DNA of 64,000 bases. Source: Lepidostoma basale (taxonomy: Eukaryota > Arthropoda > Insecta > Trichoptera > Lepidostomatidae). The stretch's first letter is position 1. Each line of letters begins with the position of its first letter. Below, piece by piece: positions 12,543 through 23,619 of the stretch. Below the pieces are notes generated by a model. It worked only from the letters and a program-made list of their open reading frames with translations, was not told the DNA's origin and did no database searches. The stretch is from assembly GCA_022606425.2 (NCBI GenBank), contig JAHDVF020000053.1, forward strand, positions 1,795,053 to 1,859,052. Direction: 5' to 3'. A program made the position numbers and the translations under genes.

Positions 12543-12574
12543 AATAATTAATAAATAAATTGTCATACGTATAA

Positions 12575-13000
12575 TAACTTCTTCTTCTTCTTTGCTATCC
12601 TTCTTCCCTCCACTGCTAAATATAGGCCTCTTCCAATTTCCTCCACTCGTCTCTATCTTGCCCCCTTTGTATCCAAGATTTTCCAACCCTTTTGACAATA
12701 TCATCGGTCCATCTCATCGGTGGCCTTCCGACACTTCGCCTATTTGCCCATGGTCTCCAACTGAGTATCCTGGGTACCCATATGTTGCCACCCTGTTTAG
12801 CCAAGTGTCCAGCCTATTGCCATTTCAATTTTGCCACTCGGTCCATGACGTCAGCAACCCTGGTGCGGCGTCTAATTTCTTCATTCCTAATGCGGTCACG
12901 CAAGCTCACACCTAGTATCTGCCATGGACCTCTGTGTACACTTGAGCCCGTGGTCACTTTTTGCTGTAAGAGTTGTCGTTCTAGTCCGTATGTCATCATG
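12575..13000 (-). mobile_element. LINE-B fragment, C-terminal ORF in two frames
   Basis: Minus-strand frame 12999-12814 reads MMTYGLERQLLQQKVTT, then LGVSLRDRIRNEEIRRRTRV and MDRVAKLKWQ. A frame break follows and 12804-12616 reads GGNIWVPRILSWRPWANRRS, VGRPPMRWTDDIVKRVGKSW, DEWRKLEEAYI and stop. This is the LINE ORF2 tail after the RT. DNA ends with the CTTCTTCTTC run at 12580-12592 (GAAG repeat at the 3' end). Related scraps lie at 38140-38250, 43450-43615 and 55795-55955. Confidence 0.82.
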
Positions 13001-13019
13001 GGTAATAACAGTATAATAA

Positions 13020-13540
13020 CAGTGTAAAATATTTAACATTTGGTAGCCTTATATTTAGGACTCAAAAGGGGCCAATTTAGTCCTTAATGTATAAAAATAT
13101 TCAAATAACAATATTAAATTAACTGCGAATATTTACTACCTTTCTACCGTTGTACCCTTAATAAGGTCCTCCACCAATCTCATGTTTGTTCCTCTAGAAT
13201 TCAAAAATAGCTCATTTTAAGCATAAAAATTGATCTTTACAAAGGTGACAAGTATCAAGAAGTAAAAAATGTGTTTTATTGTCCTAATTGGTGTTAACCA
13301 TAAAGGCCTGTAAAACTGTACAAATGTTCAAAATTGATTGAATAATATAGTGCACTTCAAACTTTACTCTAAAGATGCCACCGTGCTACATGACACGTTA
13401 CAATAAACAGTTCATTTTTTAAACTTTCTCTGTGTTTTTATTTTTAAACCACTTCGCACTTTTGTAAAAACTAGCCTTCAATTGATTTAGTAACGTTTTT
13501 TTTGTGTATTTAAGTCACATTATTGTAATATATTAAATGT
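13020..13540. other. Gene-free AT-rich stretch
   Basis: I see no coding or repeat feature here. Confidence 0.4.
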
Positions 13541-13965
13541 ATGGAAAATGCCGTAGAAATAAGATCACTGATAAGAATGTCCGGGAAAACGATATATGAT
13601 AGAATACCGAACGATGAAATAAATAAGAAATGTATGACACATGATTACATCATAAGTAAAATTAAAATGAAGATCCCTGAGATGGTTTGGACATAGTGAA
13701 CGAATGGAGAGAATAATGTTTAAAATGTTGTATACAAGCAGTGTGAGTGGAAAGAGAAGCTGTGGAAGACCAAGGAACCAAATTAATCAAATACTGAAAG
13801 GGGGCCATATTCGAATTCAGAATATTCGACGAGCGTGCATGCGAGCGATGTATGAATGTAGAAAATTCTAGAGACGTATGTCAGGACAGAGCAGTTTGGC
13901 GGTCCATACTCTCTGCCTACCTCTCCCATGAATCGGCATGATGGTTAGTTAGTTAATTTAAGGAG
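13540..13965 (+). mobile_element. LINE-A fragment, old and frame-broken
   Basis: The order of LINE-A blocks is conserved (ENAVEIRSLIRMSGKT, RWFGHS, SGKRSCGRPRNQ, RACMR, CQDRAVWRSILSAYL), but several indels and stops break them. The GATGGTTAGTTAGTTAA tail is at about 13940-13960. Confidence 0.75.
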
Positions 13966-14221
13966 TCCATACATTAAATCACACTCATTTTTCGTGACCC
14001 AGGACAGCGAAACTTGGAGAACGCACCCCAAGTAACGGTAAAAGTTTAGGAGAAACAAGAAGAAAATATTAATTTCTTATCTTTCATTAAACAAAACCAA
14101 CAAAAAACGTATCTTATCGACACCAATATTATTCAACGAAGAAATAAGAATTAATAAAATATTATTAATATTTATATAGTATTATATTTTACTAAAATTT
14201 AATGATGTTACTGATATTAGA

Positions 14222-14485
14222 CTGACGACCTTTGTGGCCGAGTGGTAATTGCATTGACTGCTACCCCGAAGGTTCCGGGTTCGATTCCCGGCGAGGGCAG
14301 TGTGATTGTCACACTGTCTTTGGTCTGGTGTAGAATTCACGTGACAATAAAATGGCAATATATTAGCTACCTATTACATGTCACGAGAATCACTATGATA
14401 GCTATAATACCCTTTACATCGATTTGGCTCATGCTATCATGATGTAAAATAGCGATTCAACAAAATAATAATAATAATAATAATT
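14222..14485 (+). mobile_element. SINE1, full-length copy, (AAT)n-tailed type
   Basis: The tRNA-derived head carries an A-box-like TGGCCGAGTGGT (14235-14246) and a B-box-like GGTTCGATTCC (14278-14288), which in SINEs form an internal RNA polymerase III promoter. A GTGTGATTGTCACAC hairpin follows, then the body (GTGTAGAATTCACGTGACAA, ACATGTCACGAGAATC) and a 3' part CATCGATTTGGCTCATGC, then (AAT)n. The body makes it a SINE and not a tRNA gene; a folded anticodon arm is not convincing. Confidence 0.85.
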
Positions 14486-15385
14486 TCTTGGACCCAAAGA
14501 TGACAGCTCATATATATCATAAGTAATCTATCTTTAAAAAAACGAATTAATAATTGTGTTTTCATTATTTTTAATATATATGGGTCGAGGTAAATGCAAA
14601 TATGGAGGTGAGAAGGATATATTTCGTAAATTGGTATTCTGAGGATAACAGAAATATATGTACGAGTATATCTTAGTTACATGATAATCCGTAGATTCTA
14701 TTTAATAGAAATGATAACGTATGTTTCGCAATCACTTCTTATTACTTAGGTAATTGTTTTTAAACTCTAACAAATAATACAAAAAAGCACTAGTATTTTT
14801 TATGGTAAGTGTAATATTAACAGTTATATATCATATGTGCACAAATACATTTTAGTTAAAAGTACGAGTATGAATCAATAATGCAAGAATTTAAAAATAA
14901 TGCATATTACGATATACACTTAAGCTCCTTATAATACGTCGATTGTAAGGTGACTGGTACCTTAGTACTAAAATTGTCATTGAGATATTTAGGTTCTATT
15001 CTCGTAGGAGTAGGATCATAAAAATTGTATTCGTAGATTCAAATTTACATAAATATTGTAGAGAAAATCATTATATTGAGCCACATTCATGAGCTTTTCG
15101 GTGAACCTTGAAATTTGAGATCCGAATCAAAATATGTCAGAATTGTATTCATAGTATCGTTATTTCTGTAAATTTAATTTTTAGATTTGTAGAACGGAAT
15201 GAATTATTTTATTGCTTAGATATACTCGTATATGTTTATAAACCAACAAATTATAATAGTAGTATATATAATATTACATATGAGCAAATTTTGTATCGTA
15301 GGAGAATGTTTAGTGTATTTATTTACACAAGTAGTTGTACACGTTAACTAGAACTCACGTTATATAATATATTTATTGATTTTTC
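14486..15385. other. Gene-free AT-rich stretch
   Basis: No gene or repeat recognised; frames are short and AT-driven. Confidence 0.4.
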
Positions 15386-15387
15386 GC

Positions 15388-15960
15388 AGGAGTAGGCAGA
15401 GAGAATGGACTGCCACACTACTCTATCCTGGCAAACCTCTCTAAGGTTCCTCCACATTCATACAACGAGTCATATACGCACATCGATTCCTCCGACTTCT
15501 AACATGACCAACCTTTAAAATTGGATTAATTTGGTCATGCCATGTTTTCCTCGGTCTGCCTCGACTCCGTACTCCATTTACATCATTAACGTATTATTAT
15601 TATTATTATTTTGTTGAATCGCTCTTTACATCATGACGGCATGAGCCAAATCGATGTAAAGGATATCTAAAGCTATCATAGTGATTCTCATGACATGTGA
15701 TAGGTAGCTAATATATTGCTATTTTTACTGTCACGTGAATTCTCCACCAGATTAAAAATAGTGTGATAATCACACTGCCCTCTCGGCCACGAAGGTCGTC
15801 TTAACCATTCTTATATTATACTTTCTTAACCATTCTTTCTTCATCCATGCGCTCCATTCGTCCAAACCATCGCAGCGATCCTTTCATAATTTTGTTCATA
15901 ATACCTTCTTCCGCTCTTCATTCCTCTCTTATACCAGCATTTGAGATTTGCATTTGTATT
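15388..15960 (-). mobile_element. LINE-A fragment split by a SINE1
   Basis: The antisense LINE-A 3' part lies at 15388-15590 and resumes at about 15816-15945 (TTCTTTCTTCATCCATGCGC and following). The CCATCACGCCG end is missing. The insertion splits the region coding VKKxYVNDVNG. Confidence 0.75.
15591..15815 (-). mobile_element. SINE1 inserted in LINE-A, (AAT)n type
   Basis: The reverse complement of the 14222-14485 copy: (ATT)n at 15596-15612, CATGACGGCATGAGCCAAAT, the body, then GGCCACGAAGGTCGTC at 15800-15815. Part of the tRNA-like head, including the B box, is deleted. Confidence 0.8.
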
Positions 15961-16640
15961 TCATTTATTTTTATAATAATTAAAGATGCGTTAAAAATTG
16001 AGGTTCCAATATACTTCTTAAGATAATACAGATTAAATATTTTAAGTACAGAATAATATATAGCACATTTACAATAAAAATATATCCATATAATAAAAAC
16101 TACTATAAATTTCAATTAAAATAATTGCTTACATATAAAAATTGAGGTTTTGAACTTGTTCATCGAAACGGTATGATTTTAATTGTGCAAAAGACGTTTT
16201 CCTCGTAAAATATTCTCCAAAATCATCCGATCTGAGGCCATCCTACCAGGAGCACACGCGTGCTCGGGGGTGTTATTCCGCCAGGTCCAGCGGACTGGTA
16301 ATCAATACAAGGTGTGTACGAGGGAGGAATGTTAAGTAACCGTTCCGGCTGACGCGCGCCACGTGACGCCGGAAGATTTCTACCTCCTCGCCATTCTGTT
16401 ACCCTAATACACTGAACAATGGACGTTGAAAATCGTTACGTTTTTCAGCTTTCATTTGAACCCCTTAAATTCGGCTCGTTTCGTTGCTAAATCCAAATGA
16501 AAAATATATTGAATTGCTCTTAAGAAGGGAATTTTTTCGTGTTTGAACATTTTGTGTAAGTAAATAACACTTAAATACACAATGTATCGGCTTTACCGGT
16601 GAATAAATAACCTTCTTATAACTAAAATATTGCACTTTTC
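15961..16640. other. Gene-free stretch with GC-richer patch at 16200-16400
   Basis: No frame or repeat family is recognisable; the patch is CpG-containing and looks unique. Confidence 0.35.
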
Positions 16641-16690
16641 ACAAACATGTTTCGGGACGCAGAAGCCCTTCCTCAGCGTTGAAATGTTAA
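16641..16690 (-). ncRNA. H2 hammerhead-like motif
   Basis: Minus strand: CUGAGGA core, extra A, GGG...CCC stem II with the UUCUG loop typical of this subfamily, intact GAAAC, AUGUU. It differs from the 20818 copy in the stem II loop; stem I is weak. Confidence 0.6.
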
Positions 16691-16694
16691 ACAT

Positions 16695-17915
16695 TGGTAA
16701 ATATTTTTATATAATAGTTTACTAATCTATATCGACAAGAAAATGATCGTGTCTTAATTCTGTATAAAAATATTGAATGAGATGTATATATTTTTGTTTC
16801 GACGTAGGAATTATCTTTATAAAAGTAATATTATTATTATTATATTACAATTGATTCTATTGCCCCTAGTAAAGAAAAGTATTCATTTTCAATTTCAATC
16901 ATACAATCAATTAATTATAATACTAAAACTATACAAAATTTAGTTCCTTATACAAATATAGTCCACGTCAACCGATTTGAACAGCAGAATATGACCATTA
17001 TAATCTCCCGACAGTCTGCCATAATTGAATAGTTTGGAATATAGATGCATTGAAAGGGCGACAGACATTATCTGCTAAAAGATAATGACTGGCACATAAT
17101 GAAAGGGCCTTCCCAGCTAACCTATAGTTATCTAAATGGCACTACTTGATGGTGACCCTTGCAATTAAGTTACTACCCTCCTTAAATAGCTCCAAAGCTC
17201 ACAGATAATGAGTGTCTTGAAAGCTTTGTCAAAATAATAACACGCTCTAAAGATTCATCCCACAGACAATGAGGATGTAATTGGACTCAATTGTATCAAG
17301 ATCGTTTATCACGATTTTTATTGTGACGATTTATCAGCCACTAACTTGCATGTACATATTTTGTTAGTCAGAAATTCAACTTCAGTAACTTTGAACAATT
17401 TTTTTTTTATAAACATTGTTTATGAAAAAAATTCAACCCCATCAATTGTATATTAAGTGAATAATCATATACAGTTTAGTAACAATTAAAAACAAAACAC
17501 ATATGTTTGTTCATTCGATAATTGATATAACAAAACAAAGAACTAGTAACATAAATTAAATAAACACAAAAGTCCGGATCGTCCATGTCAACATGTGCAA
17601 CATCGGAAAAACATTATGTGTTATTACATTATGTGCTAAATTTAAAAAACGGTGGATTCGTGGAACATAAATAAAATAGACAAACGTGCACCATCTAAAA
17701 ATAACATTTTGTATTAAATTATTTTAATTTTTTTATTTTATTTTGTATCATTGTATTTTATATTATTTGTTTTAGATTTATTTTGTGGATGTTGGAAGAT
17801 CGAAGTGTGCGCGGGAGATGCCTATTGGTGGCGATGAGGTTCGCAACCCATCACACCGCGTCTCCCGCGGGGCGAAAAGAGAAGGATGGAGTGCCGCATC
17901 GGTTAAAGTGTGACA
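16695..17915. other. Gene-free AT-rich stretch
   Basis: Nothing recognised except a GC-richer patch at about 17790-17910 of unknown origin that runs into a LINE-A end. Confidence 0.4.
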
Positions 17916-17985
17916 ATCCATTATTTCTGCCTACCCTTTCGGGGAGACGGCGTGATGGTTAGTTAGTTAGTTAGTTAGTTAGCTT
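17912..17985 (+). mobile_element. LINE-A 3' terminus only
   Basis: Only the last 60 bp remain: TTTCTGCCTACCCTTTCGGG, GAGACGGCGTGATGG, then a (TTAG)n tail at about 17958-17980, the longest of this type here. Confidence 0.8.
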
Positions 17986-18018
17986 TATTTTAAAACTTGA
18001 AATCTTAAAGTACAATTA

Positions 18019-18200
18019 TATAGTCCATTGTTTTGACCGAAACACTGATACTTCAACATTATTTCTGTTAAAATTTAAAACACTGTTATAATATCACAAC
18101 TTCTTTTTATTCACTGAGAATGTCGCAACAGCTGTTTTGCCAACCGATGTTGGCATCATCAGGTGTTACAATAAACTATTTTAAATTTTAACAGTAGTAA
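18019..18200. repeat. P1 fold-back element with H1 arm
   Basis: TAGTCCATTGTTTTGACCGA at the left end, the H1 motif on the minus strand at 18121-18172, then the shortened right arm (TTTAAATTTTAACAG). Only one hammerhead-like arm is left. Confidence 0.75.
18121..18172 (-). ncRNA. H1 hammerhead-like motif, perfect stem II
   Basis: Minus strand: CUGAUGA core, extra U, stem II GCCAAC-AUCG-GUUGGC (6 bp), AAAAC (G12 lost), palindromic ACAGCUGU as stem III, U, GCGACA. The flanking stem I is not convincing (UUGUAACAC against GCGACA). Confidence 0.7.
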
Positions 18201-18219
18201 AATTATAGTTAAATATTAG

Positions 18220-18515
18220 AACGAGGAAGTACTGAAGAACAAGGAAAAGTATTTGTCAAGCATATAATGGGTAGAAAACTAGAATACTTCGGCATATTGT
18301 GAGAAACGATAAATCAAAAAGTGATGAAACTGATTATCCAATGTAAAATTAACGGAAAACGAAATGTCGAGAAAACAAGAAAATTCTAGATAGAAAACAT
18401 TCGGCAATGGTTCAGTTACAATACAACATCCCTGTTTCGAGCTGATTTATCAAGGGTAGAAATAGCCATGATGTTGTCCAACCTCCTATAGGAGAGTAAT
18501 AATAATAAGAAGAAG
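18220..18515 (+). mobile_element. LINE-E C-terminal fragment
   Basis: The plus strand, allowing for frame breaks, reads GRKLEYFGIL, ETDYPMXN-type decay, KINGKRNVEKTR, then NIRQWFSYNTTSLFRADLSR and VEIAMMLSNLL with a stop at about 18490. This is the LINE segment following GxxRxxGR. The DNA ends in AATAATAAGAAGAAG. A related scrap lies at 28535-28745. Confidence 0.65.
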
Positions 18516-19125
18516 ATTAAAATTACGTTGTCTTCTAATCTATCTACTTAATATATAATATATTATATACTGCAGAATATTCGTAAAATCAGAAATATAC
18601 GTATCGAATTATGAATAAGATAAAAGTGTATTTGTGAGAAACAGAAAATGTTTTCCATTCAAAGCGAATATTTCGTAACAATGTTCCCGAAATAACTAAC
18701 AAAGAGGAGCGCAATTTAGACCAATGTGCTTCCATTACACAATGGAATGTTTGGTCGCAACATATCCGACGGATCCCTAAAATAAAGATATCGATATGAT
18801 TTTTGGGGAAATATAGTGGCGTGGTATTGCGTGGCACTGTGTAATGTCGCTGTGTGCCCAGGAAAATACAATTGTTTATACCATTGGAAGTTTGGAACGG
18901 TGGGAAGACACGTGTTCGGCGGCCGGCTCGGTAATTCTGCCTTTCAGTGAAGGCGTCCAGCCCTCATTACGGCGGGCGGCGATATAATCCTGCCAGGGGT
19001 GCCCAACACAAACCATCAAGTGTTAAGATAATCACCATCAGCTTTTACTGATATCTCTTGATGAATGTCCTTTATTACGTATAACGTTAATACTCGTAAT
19101 TAAATAAAACGCGTTTTTTAATAAC
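18516..19125. other. Gene-free stretch with GC-rich patch at 18900-19010
   Basis: A minus-strand frame of 82 residues (18837-18589) has no domain. The GC-rich patch contains GGCGGCCGGC-type sequence and no product. Confidence 0.4.
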
Positions 19126-19129
19126 TACT

Positions 19130-19240
19130 TTCACTTTTATCTTTATTTTGCCAGCGACCCGTTTCGTCAGGCTGGCAGGCGTTGAGAGACAAGTCACCAG
19201 TCTGTTGTGACTCTAGCCAATAAAGGGTACTTTTTAAGGT
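19130..19240. repeat. Fold-back repeat with a CCAGC hairpin followed by GAAACGGGUCGC
   Basis: Minus strand: CUGCCAGCCUGACGAAACGG then GUCGCUGGC. It is related to 23620-23735 (CCUGGCGAGACCGGUGGC). Both resemble the 3' half of the hammerhead-like repeats, but no CUGANGA is preserved. Confidence 0.45.
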
Positions 19241-19659
19241 GTATCAAGTCAAACGATTTCTTTATAATAATCGTCTAAGTTTTTCATTATTTAATAATTA
19301 TTTACTTAAAAATATCTAACAGAAAACTACTTATTCTGTTAATTTTCAACAGTGAATTAGTAAAAAACCATTATGACTTTAATGTAATTTTGCTTATTAG
19401 GTAATATACTAAGTTATGTGTTTAAATAAGGCTTTATTAGAATATTTTTTCATTAATTAATGCGTAAACGAAAAAAATTTCATATAAAAAATACATATAA
19501 TTAATAAATAAAAAATTCTAAAACTGTGGTAAAAAAAATATAATAATAAATTCGAAAAAAATTGGTCAATAGTACAGAGTGGCGAGAAATAGAGAGTTGT
19601 GGAAGTCGAGAAGGGAAGCCTATGTCCAAAACTGGATAATTAATGGCTGATGATCAGTT

Positions 19660-19735
19660 TAGTTTATCAGTTTATTTATTTACTCAAAAGATATTACAAA
19701 CATAATTACAGTTTAAGGAATCAATTTGAGAAAGG
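19660..19735 (-). mobile_element. LINE-F 3'-end scrap
   Basis: CAGTTTATTTATTTACTCAA and ATTACAAACATAATTACAG match the antisense of the 3' ends at 22040-22110 and 34500-34570. Confidence 0.5.
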
Positions 19736-20374
19736 GTCAAGAATCAGGAACGCATTGGAGATGGTTTTACTTTAGGAATACAAGATGCCCTTAAAAGTTA
19801 AGAGTATTTTTCTATGATTATGATGATGACATCAACATGACATAAGTTTTATTGGATGACATATGTAAATAAATCTGGCCCAATTTAAAATGTAAAACAT
19901 TATTTTTCATCATAAAATTAAATAAACTAAATTTAACGTTTTAAAAACGTGATGTCGCTGAGACGATTTATACACCAACACAAAAATATATTCGTCAAAA
20001 ACTCAATGGCAGTAGGCGAGGCCTCTTGCCTACCCCTGGAATTTGAATACGTAGTTTTGTGGAACATTCGGTGGAATCGACAAATGAAATCTAGTCAGCC
20101 GATAAGGGCAAGCCGCTTACGTTTCAACCATTCTATTTTGTATTTGGTTTTAACTGCGAAGATTAAATTTTTAATTCAAATTGGAATGGTCGCGTATTTG
20201 CGCTTTCGAACTGATAATCCTACATTTGAGAACCTTTTCCGTGACAGGAATAATTTCTAACATTATTGTTAAATATATATTGTAAACATGTGTATATTTG
20301 TTTTCTAGAAATTTGTGTTACACATTTATTTAAAATCTAATACTTTGTGCATTGTTATTCTGCAGTAGGTACTA

Positions 20375-20515
20375 GTCGTTTCATCTCTTATGCGTTCCTG
20401 GTATTATAAATATTGTATATATTATATTTTACCTGTACTCAATAGATGCCTAATGCATATGCATATTATTTGTAATTTTTGTCCAGATAATAGATTGATT
20501 TTATTTAATTTAGTT
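20375..20515 (+). mobile_element. LINE-F 3' UTR copy
   Basis: ATGCGTTCCTGGTATTATAA through CTGTACTCAATAGATGCC to GATTTTATTTAATTT matches 21985-22115 closely. Only the UTR is present; the coding part is not identifiable. Confidence 0.6.
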
Positions 20516-20734
20516 AAGAAACAGGGATTCTAGTTTTTTCCGTAACTAAACAAGCTTTGTTGAAACTTCAGTTTTCCAGAATTTTTGCTATTACAAATAT
20601 TTTATGATAGTTAAATGTTTTGCCTTGCTATTGTATTATATTATCAAATGTGGAGAGAATTAATCATATACCCGTTTACATAACAAAGCTAATGAAGCAG
20701 ATTAACTATCTAATGAAACAGAATACAATAAATT

Positions 20735-20960
20735 ATAAAAATATTTATAACATCTGTCAAAACTGATCATATTTGTAAACAATTTTATAATATTTTAAAT
20801 ATGTATCTTTATAATATGTATCACTGAAGAAGGACCGCCCGGTTGTCCGAAACATGTCTGATATGTAATTTTATTTATTTTTAAAGTAAGTGTTGTATAT
20901 ACAAAGTATATAAAAAAGAAAAAGGCAAATAATACAGAATAACTCATTTATGTTATTGGA
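20735..20960 (+). repeat. H2 repeat unit with intact hammerhead-like motif
   Basis: The unit reads AACATCTGTCAAAACTGATC, TTTGTAAACAATTTTATAAT, the ribozyme motif, then AAGTAAGTGTTGTATATACA and AAGTATATAAAAAAG. The same blocks recur in order at 31680-31960 (inverted arm), 45770-46440 and 58310-58800. No coding capacity; about 220 bp. Confidence 0.75.
20818..20864 (+). ncRNA. Type I hammerhead ribozyme candidate (H2), best copy
   Basis: Stem I: GUAUCA (20818-20823) pairs with UGAUAU (20859-20864), 6 bp with one wobble. Core CUGAAGA at 20824-20830. Stem II: GGAC (20832-20835) with GUCC (20845-20848), one unpaired A at 20831. GAAA at 20849-20852. Stem III: AC (20852-20853) with GU (20856-20857), 2-nt loop AU. 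Predicted cleavage after C20858. Such very short stem III motifs are known from retroposon-type hammerheads and can act as dimers (established family knowledge). The extra A between core and stem II departs from consensus, and activity is untested. Confidence 0.8.
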
Positions 20961-21240
20961 GTCGTTTGTCAATAATAATTAGGGGCAAAAGGAAAACTCC
21001 TAAACAATTATACAATTCTTTGAATTACGATGTAACTTATAATAGATCTAATGTTTAAATGTTATTTGACGTTACACCGAATATTAGCTTATTAGTTTAA
21101 TGATACCAACCTGTATTGGTATCATAAATATCGAAAGGTAGATCCAAATTAAATTAGAAAAACAAACATTACTGAACAAACCTCTTCGTACAGTTATTGT
21201 TTTTTAGTATTCGAAATATAATTTATAATAATAAAATCGT

Positions 21241-21335
21241 CTATTTTTAGAAGTTTTATTATATTTTGTGTAAATGGCTTGTTTCCCGTTGCTAAGTCAT
21301 TGATAATACCTTAGCAAGGCGAATCATCTAAAAAA
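21241..21335. repeat. H3 fold-back repeat, short centre
   Basis: Plus strand 21298-21330: UUGAUAAUACCUUAGCAAGG then CGAAUC; the mirror-image arm on minus at 21279-21300 is partial. Flanked by AGAAGTTTTATTATATTTTG, the usual H3 arm sequence. Confidence 0.55.
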
Positions 21336-21399
21336 ACATACGTTTTCATTTGTATTTATTATTTAATACGGAGTTTTACAACTTTGAACAATGTTTATA

Positions 21400-21645
21400 T
21401 ATTTGTAAACAATACTTTAAAACAATATTTTAATTATTACTAAATTAACACAAACGTGTTTAGGATACAGAAACTTTTACAAATCAGAATAAACATATAA
21501 ACAATTTTTTTCATGAATGCGGTCAGTTTTGACAGATGTCTTTTTTTTTTTTAATTTATAATAAAGTTTTTTTACAAAGATATAAACATTGTTCAATGAA
21601 TCCGCAAAACAAAGTTATGGTTAATATATTATAGAAGAACTTTTA
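21400..21645. repeat. H2-type repeat, decayed
   Basis: Minus strand near 21455-21485 gives CUGUAUCCUAAACACGUUUG, a decayed H2 motif. GGTCAGTTTTGACAGATGTC and AATGAATCCGCAAAACAAAG are H2 unit blocks. Confidence 0.5.
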
Positions 21646-21659
21646 AACAATATACTCTT

Positions 21660-22115
21660 ATATTCGAAAGGGATGCATTCCACTGCATTCCTTTTGGGCA
21701 TGCTGGGGACCAATAGTTTACAGATAAGAAGGGATGGGTGCACACTTACTCATTTCTTCAGACTTATCAAGGGATTCTTTGAGAATTCCATCATCTTGGA
21801 GGCTATCCATCTTTATGTTCCGAATGGTTAACTTCGACAGCGTCAGCACAGACTGTTTTATCTCCCAGCATGCAGAACCAACCTGCCTCTGGTGATGCCG
21901 GTGGATCGCTTCGGAGATCGATGTCTTTCATATTCATGAAAATACTCTTGACTTAAGAGAGTATCTTGTGTTCCTAATGTCGTACCATCTCTCATGCGTT
22001 CCTGGTATTATATTATATATTTATTATATTTTACCTGTTCTCAATAGATGACTTCAACAATGAAAATTGTTTGTAATGTCTTTTGAGAAAATAAACTGAT
22101 TTGATTTGAAATGTA
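21660..22115 (+). mobile_element. LINE-F 3' region
   Basis: A moderately GC-rich block (21660-21980) without a usable frame leads into the LINE-F 3' end shared with 20375-20515, ending CAATAGATGACTTCAACAAT, then AAATAAACTGATTTGATTTG. Read as a degenerate coding end plus 3' UTR. Confidence 0.5.
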
Positions 22116-22640
22116 TGTTTACAAATGCATTTAAGTATTTTGTATTAATCAAAATGAAATTGCTTAATCTTTCTTATAAATATACATTTTGGTTATAATA
22201 GTTGACAGGCAGATGATATATTGAAATTCTTAAATACGATTTTTACATAATATTCTAACAATTGTACCGCTGTTTTCGCGGTAGTTTCAGTAACAATAAA
22301 TCGCCAAAATTATTGATTACGTTTCTGTGTAATATAATATCTGATATGAAACGCAGATATCACACCCGGGGGAAAATACGACGGGGTTTATGCAATCATT
22401 TTTACTAATGCGTCATGGAATCAATGTATTGTACATACGTGCGTCACTCGTATGGGCGGGATCGACGTCTTTAACGGTCCGGATTACGGGGATCGATCCT
22501 CAATACAGATTATGAATATTATTTCCGTTACTTTGCTTTCCGAAATTAACGCCATTAGATTCATATTGGGGATTCGATAGTAAAATATAAGAATCTGAAA
22601 ATATATTAATTTTTATGGCTGTACTATTTAAACAAAAAAC
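22116..22640. other. Gene-free AT-rich stretch with GC patch at 22360-22510
   Basis: No domain or repeat family recognised in it. Confidence 0.35.
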
Positions 22641-22644
22641 TAAC

Positions 22645-22860
22645 TAGCCATCACGCCGTCTCCCCGAAGGGGTAGGCAGAAAGAATGGACTGCCACACTT
22701 TTTTCCTGACATATTTCTCTCGCTTCCTCAACATTCATACATCGTGTCATGCACGCGCGTCGATTTCTCTGACTCCTCACATGGCTGACATTCAATATTT
22801 GATTTATTTGATCGTGCCACGTTTTCCTCTGTTTCCTCAATTTCTGGTTCCATTTACATT
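22645..22860 (-). mobile_element. LINE-A 3' fragment
   Basis: Minus-strand frame 22840-22640 reads RKTWHDQINQILNVSHVRSQ, CMTRCMNVEEAREICQ, then shifts frame near GVAVHSF. The 3' end CTAGCCATCACGCCGTCTCC is intact, with a short tail at about 22640-22650. Confidence 0.82.
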
Positions 22861-22894
22861 TTATATGTACTCTTTTTTTCGTTTATTAAAAACG

Positions 22895-23145
22895 CAATCT
22901 TCTTCTACTCTAAGTGGCGTCTCTTATGCGAAGGTTGGCAATCATGAAAGCTCTTTCCACCTTATTGACTGCGGCCCTGAACAGCGATGTGATGCCACTT
23001 CTGAATCTTGTTATTCAGGAGCCAATAAATTCTTCTCCGACCTGGTCTTCTTCCTAGTATTTTCTCCTGAATTAACAGTTATAGAAGTTAATAATTTTCT
23101 CTTCTCATTACGTGACCAAATATTGCAGTTTCCGTGTTTTGTATA
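22895..23145 (-). mobile_element. LINE C-terminal fragment, unassigned family
   Basis: Minus-strand reading gives GENTRKKTRSEKNLLAPE, SEVASHRCSGPQSIRWKELS and LPTFA followed by a stop and TPLRVEED. This resembles decayed ORF2 tails of RTE-like LINEs. Two in-frame stops are seen. Confidence 0.55.
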
Positions 23146-23224
23146 ATGATTATGTTGTATGATATTTTAAAGGAATTAAAGATGTGAATCTCCTTAATTA
23201 ATGATTTTTGGTTTATAACATCGC

Positions 23225-23297
23225 GCGGGAATCGAACCCGGGACCTTCAGTGTGCCAATCATAGATGTTGCCACTTTGCCTCGAAGGCCGTCGTATA
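23225..23297 (-). mobile_element. SINE1 head only (tRNA-like)
   Basis: Minus strand: GGCCTTCGAGGCAAAGTGGC (A-box region) and GGGTTCGATTCCCG (B box). It ends right after the head, with no SINE body. It could be mistaken for a tRNA gene, but acceptor arms do not pair. Confidence 0.7.
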
Positions 23298-23299
23298 TT

Positions 23300-23615
23300 A
23301 AAATCATATTTTAACACATGTTATATCCCTTTAAACATGTTAAAAAAAATAATCCCCAAAAGTTAAAAAAAAAAACTGGAGTTTAATTAATAAATACGTA
23401 TTTTACAGTTTTTTGTTATTAATAGCTGATCAAACTGAATTTTAGGACAAATGTTAGCTTCTAGAAATAAGACGTTTTCAATCATATTAATTGTTAAAAA
23501 AGACACATTAAAATTTGTTTTGTAAAAAAAAAAACATTTGAGATAATCAAATGATTTTACTGAAATATCTTGATGGAAGTTTATTTAAAATATTAATTAA
23601 ATAGAACGATATTTT
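23300..23615. other. Gene-free AT-rich stretch
   Basis: I see nothing in it. Confidence 0.35.
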
Positions 23616-23619
23616 TTAT

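Noticed and set aside
14222..14300. tRNA gene (A and B box present)
   Set aside because: No clean acceptor and anticodon arms, and the sequence continues into a SINE body present in several copies. Same for 23225-23297 and 61955-62030.
17955..17985. Telomere-like TTAG repeats
   Set aside because: The unit is TTAG, not the insect TTAGG, and always sits at LINE-A 3' ends.
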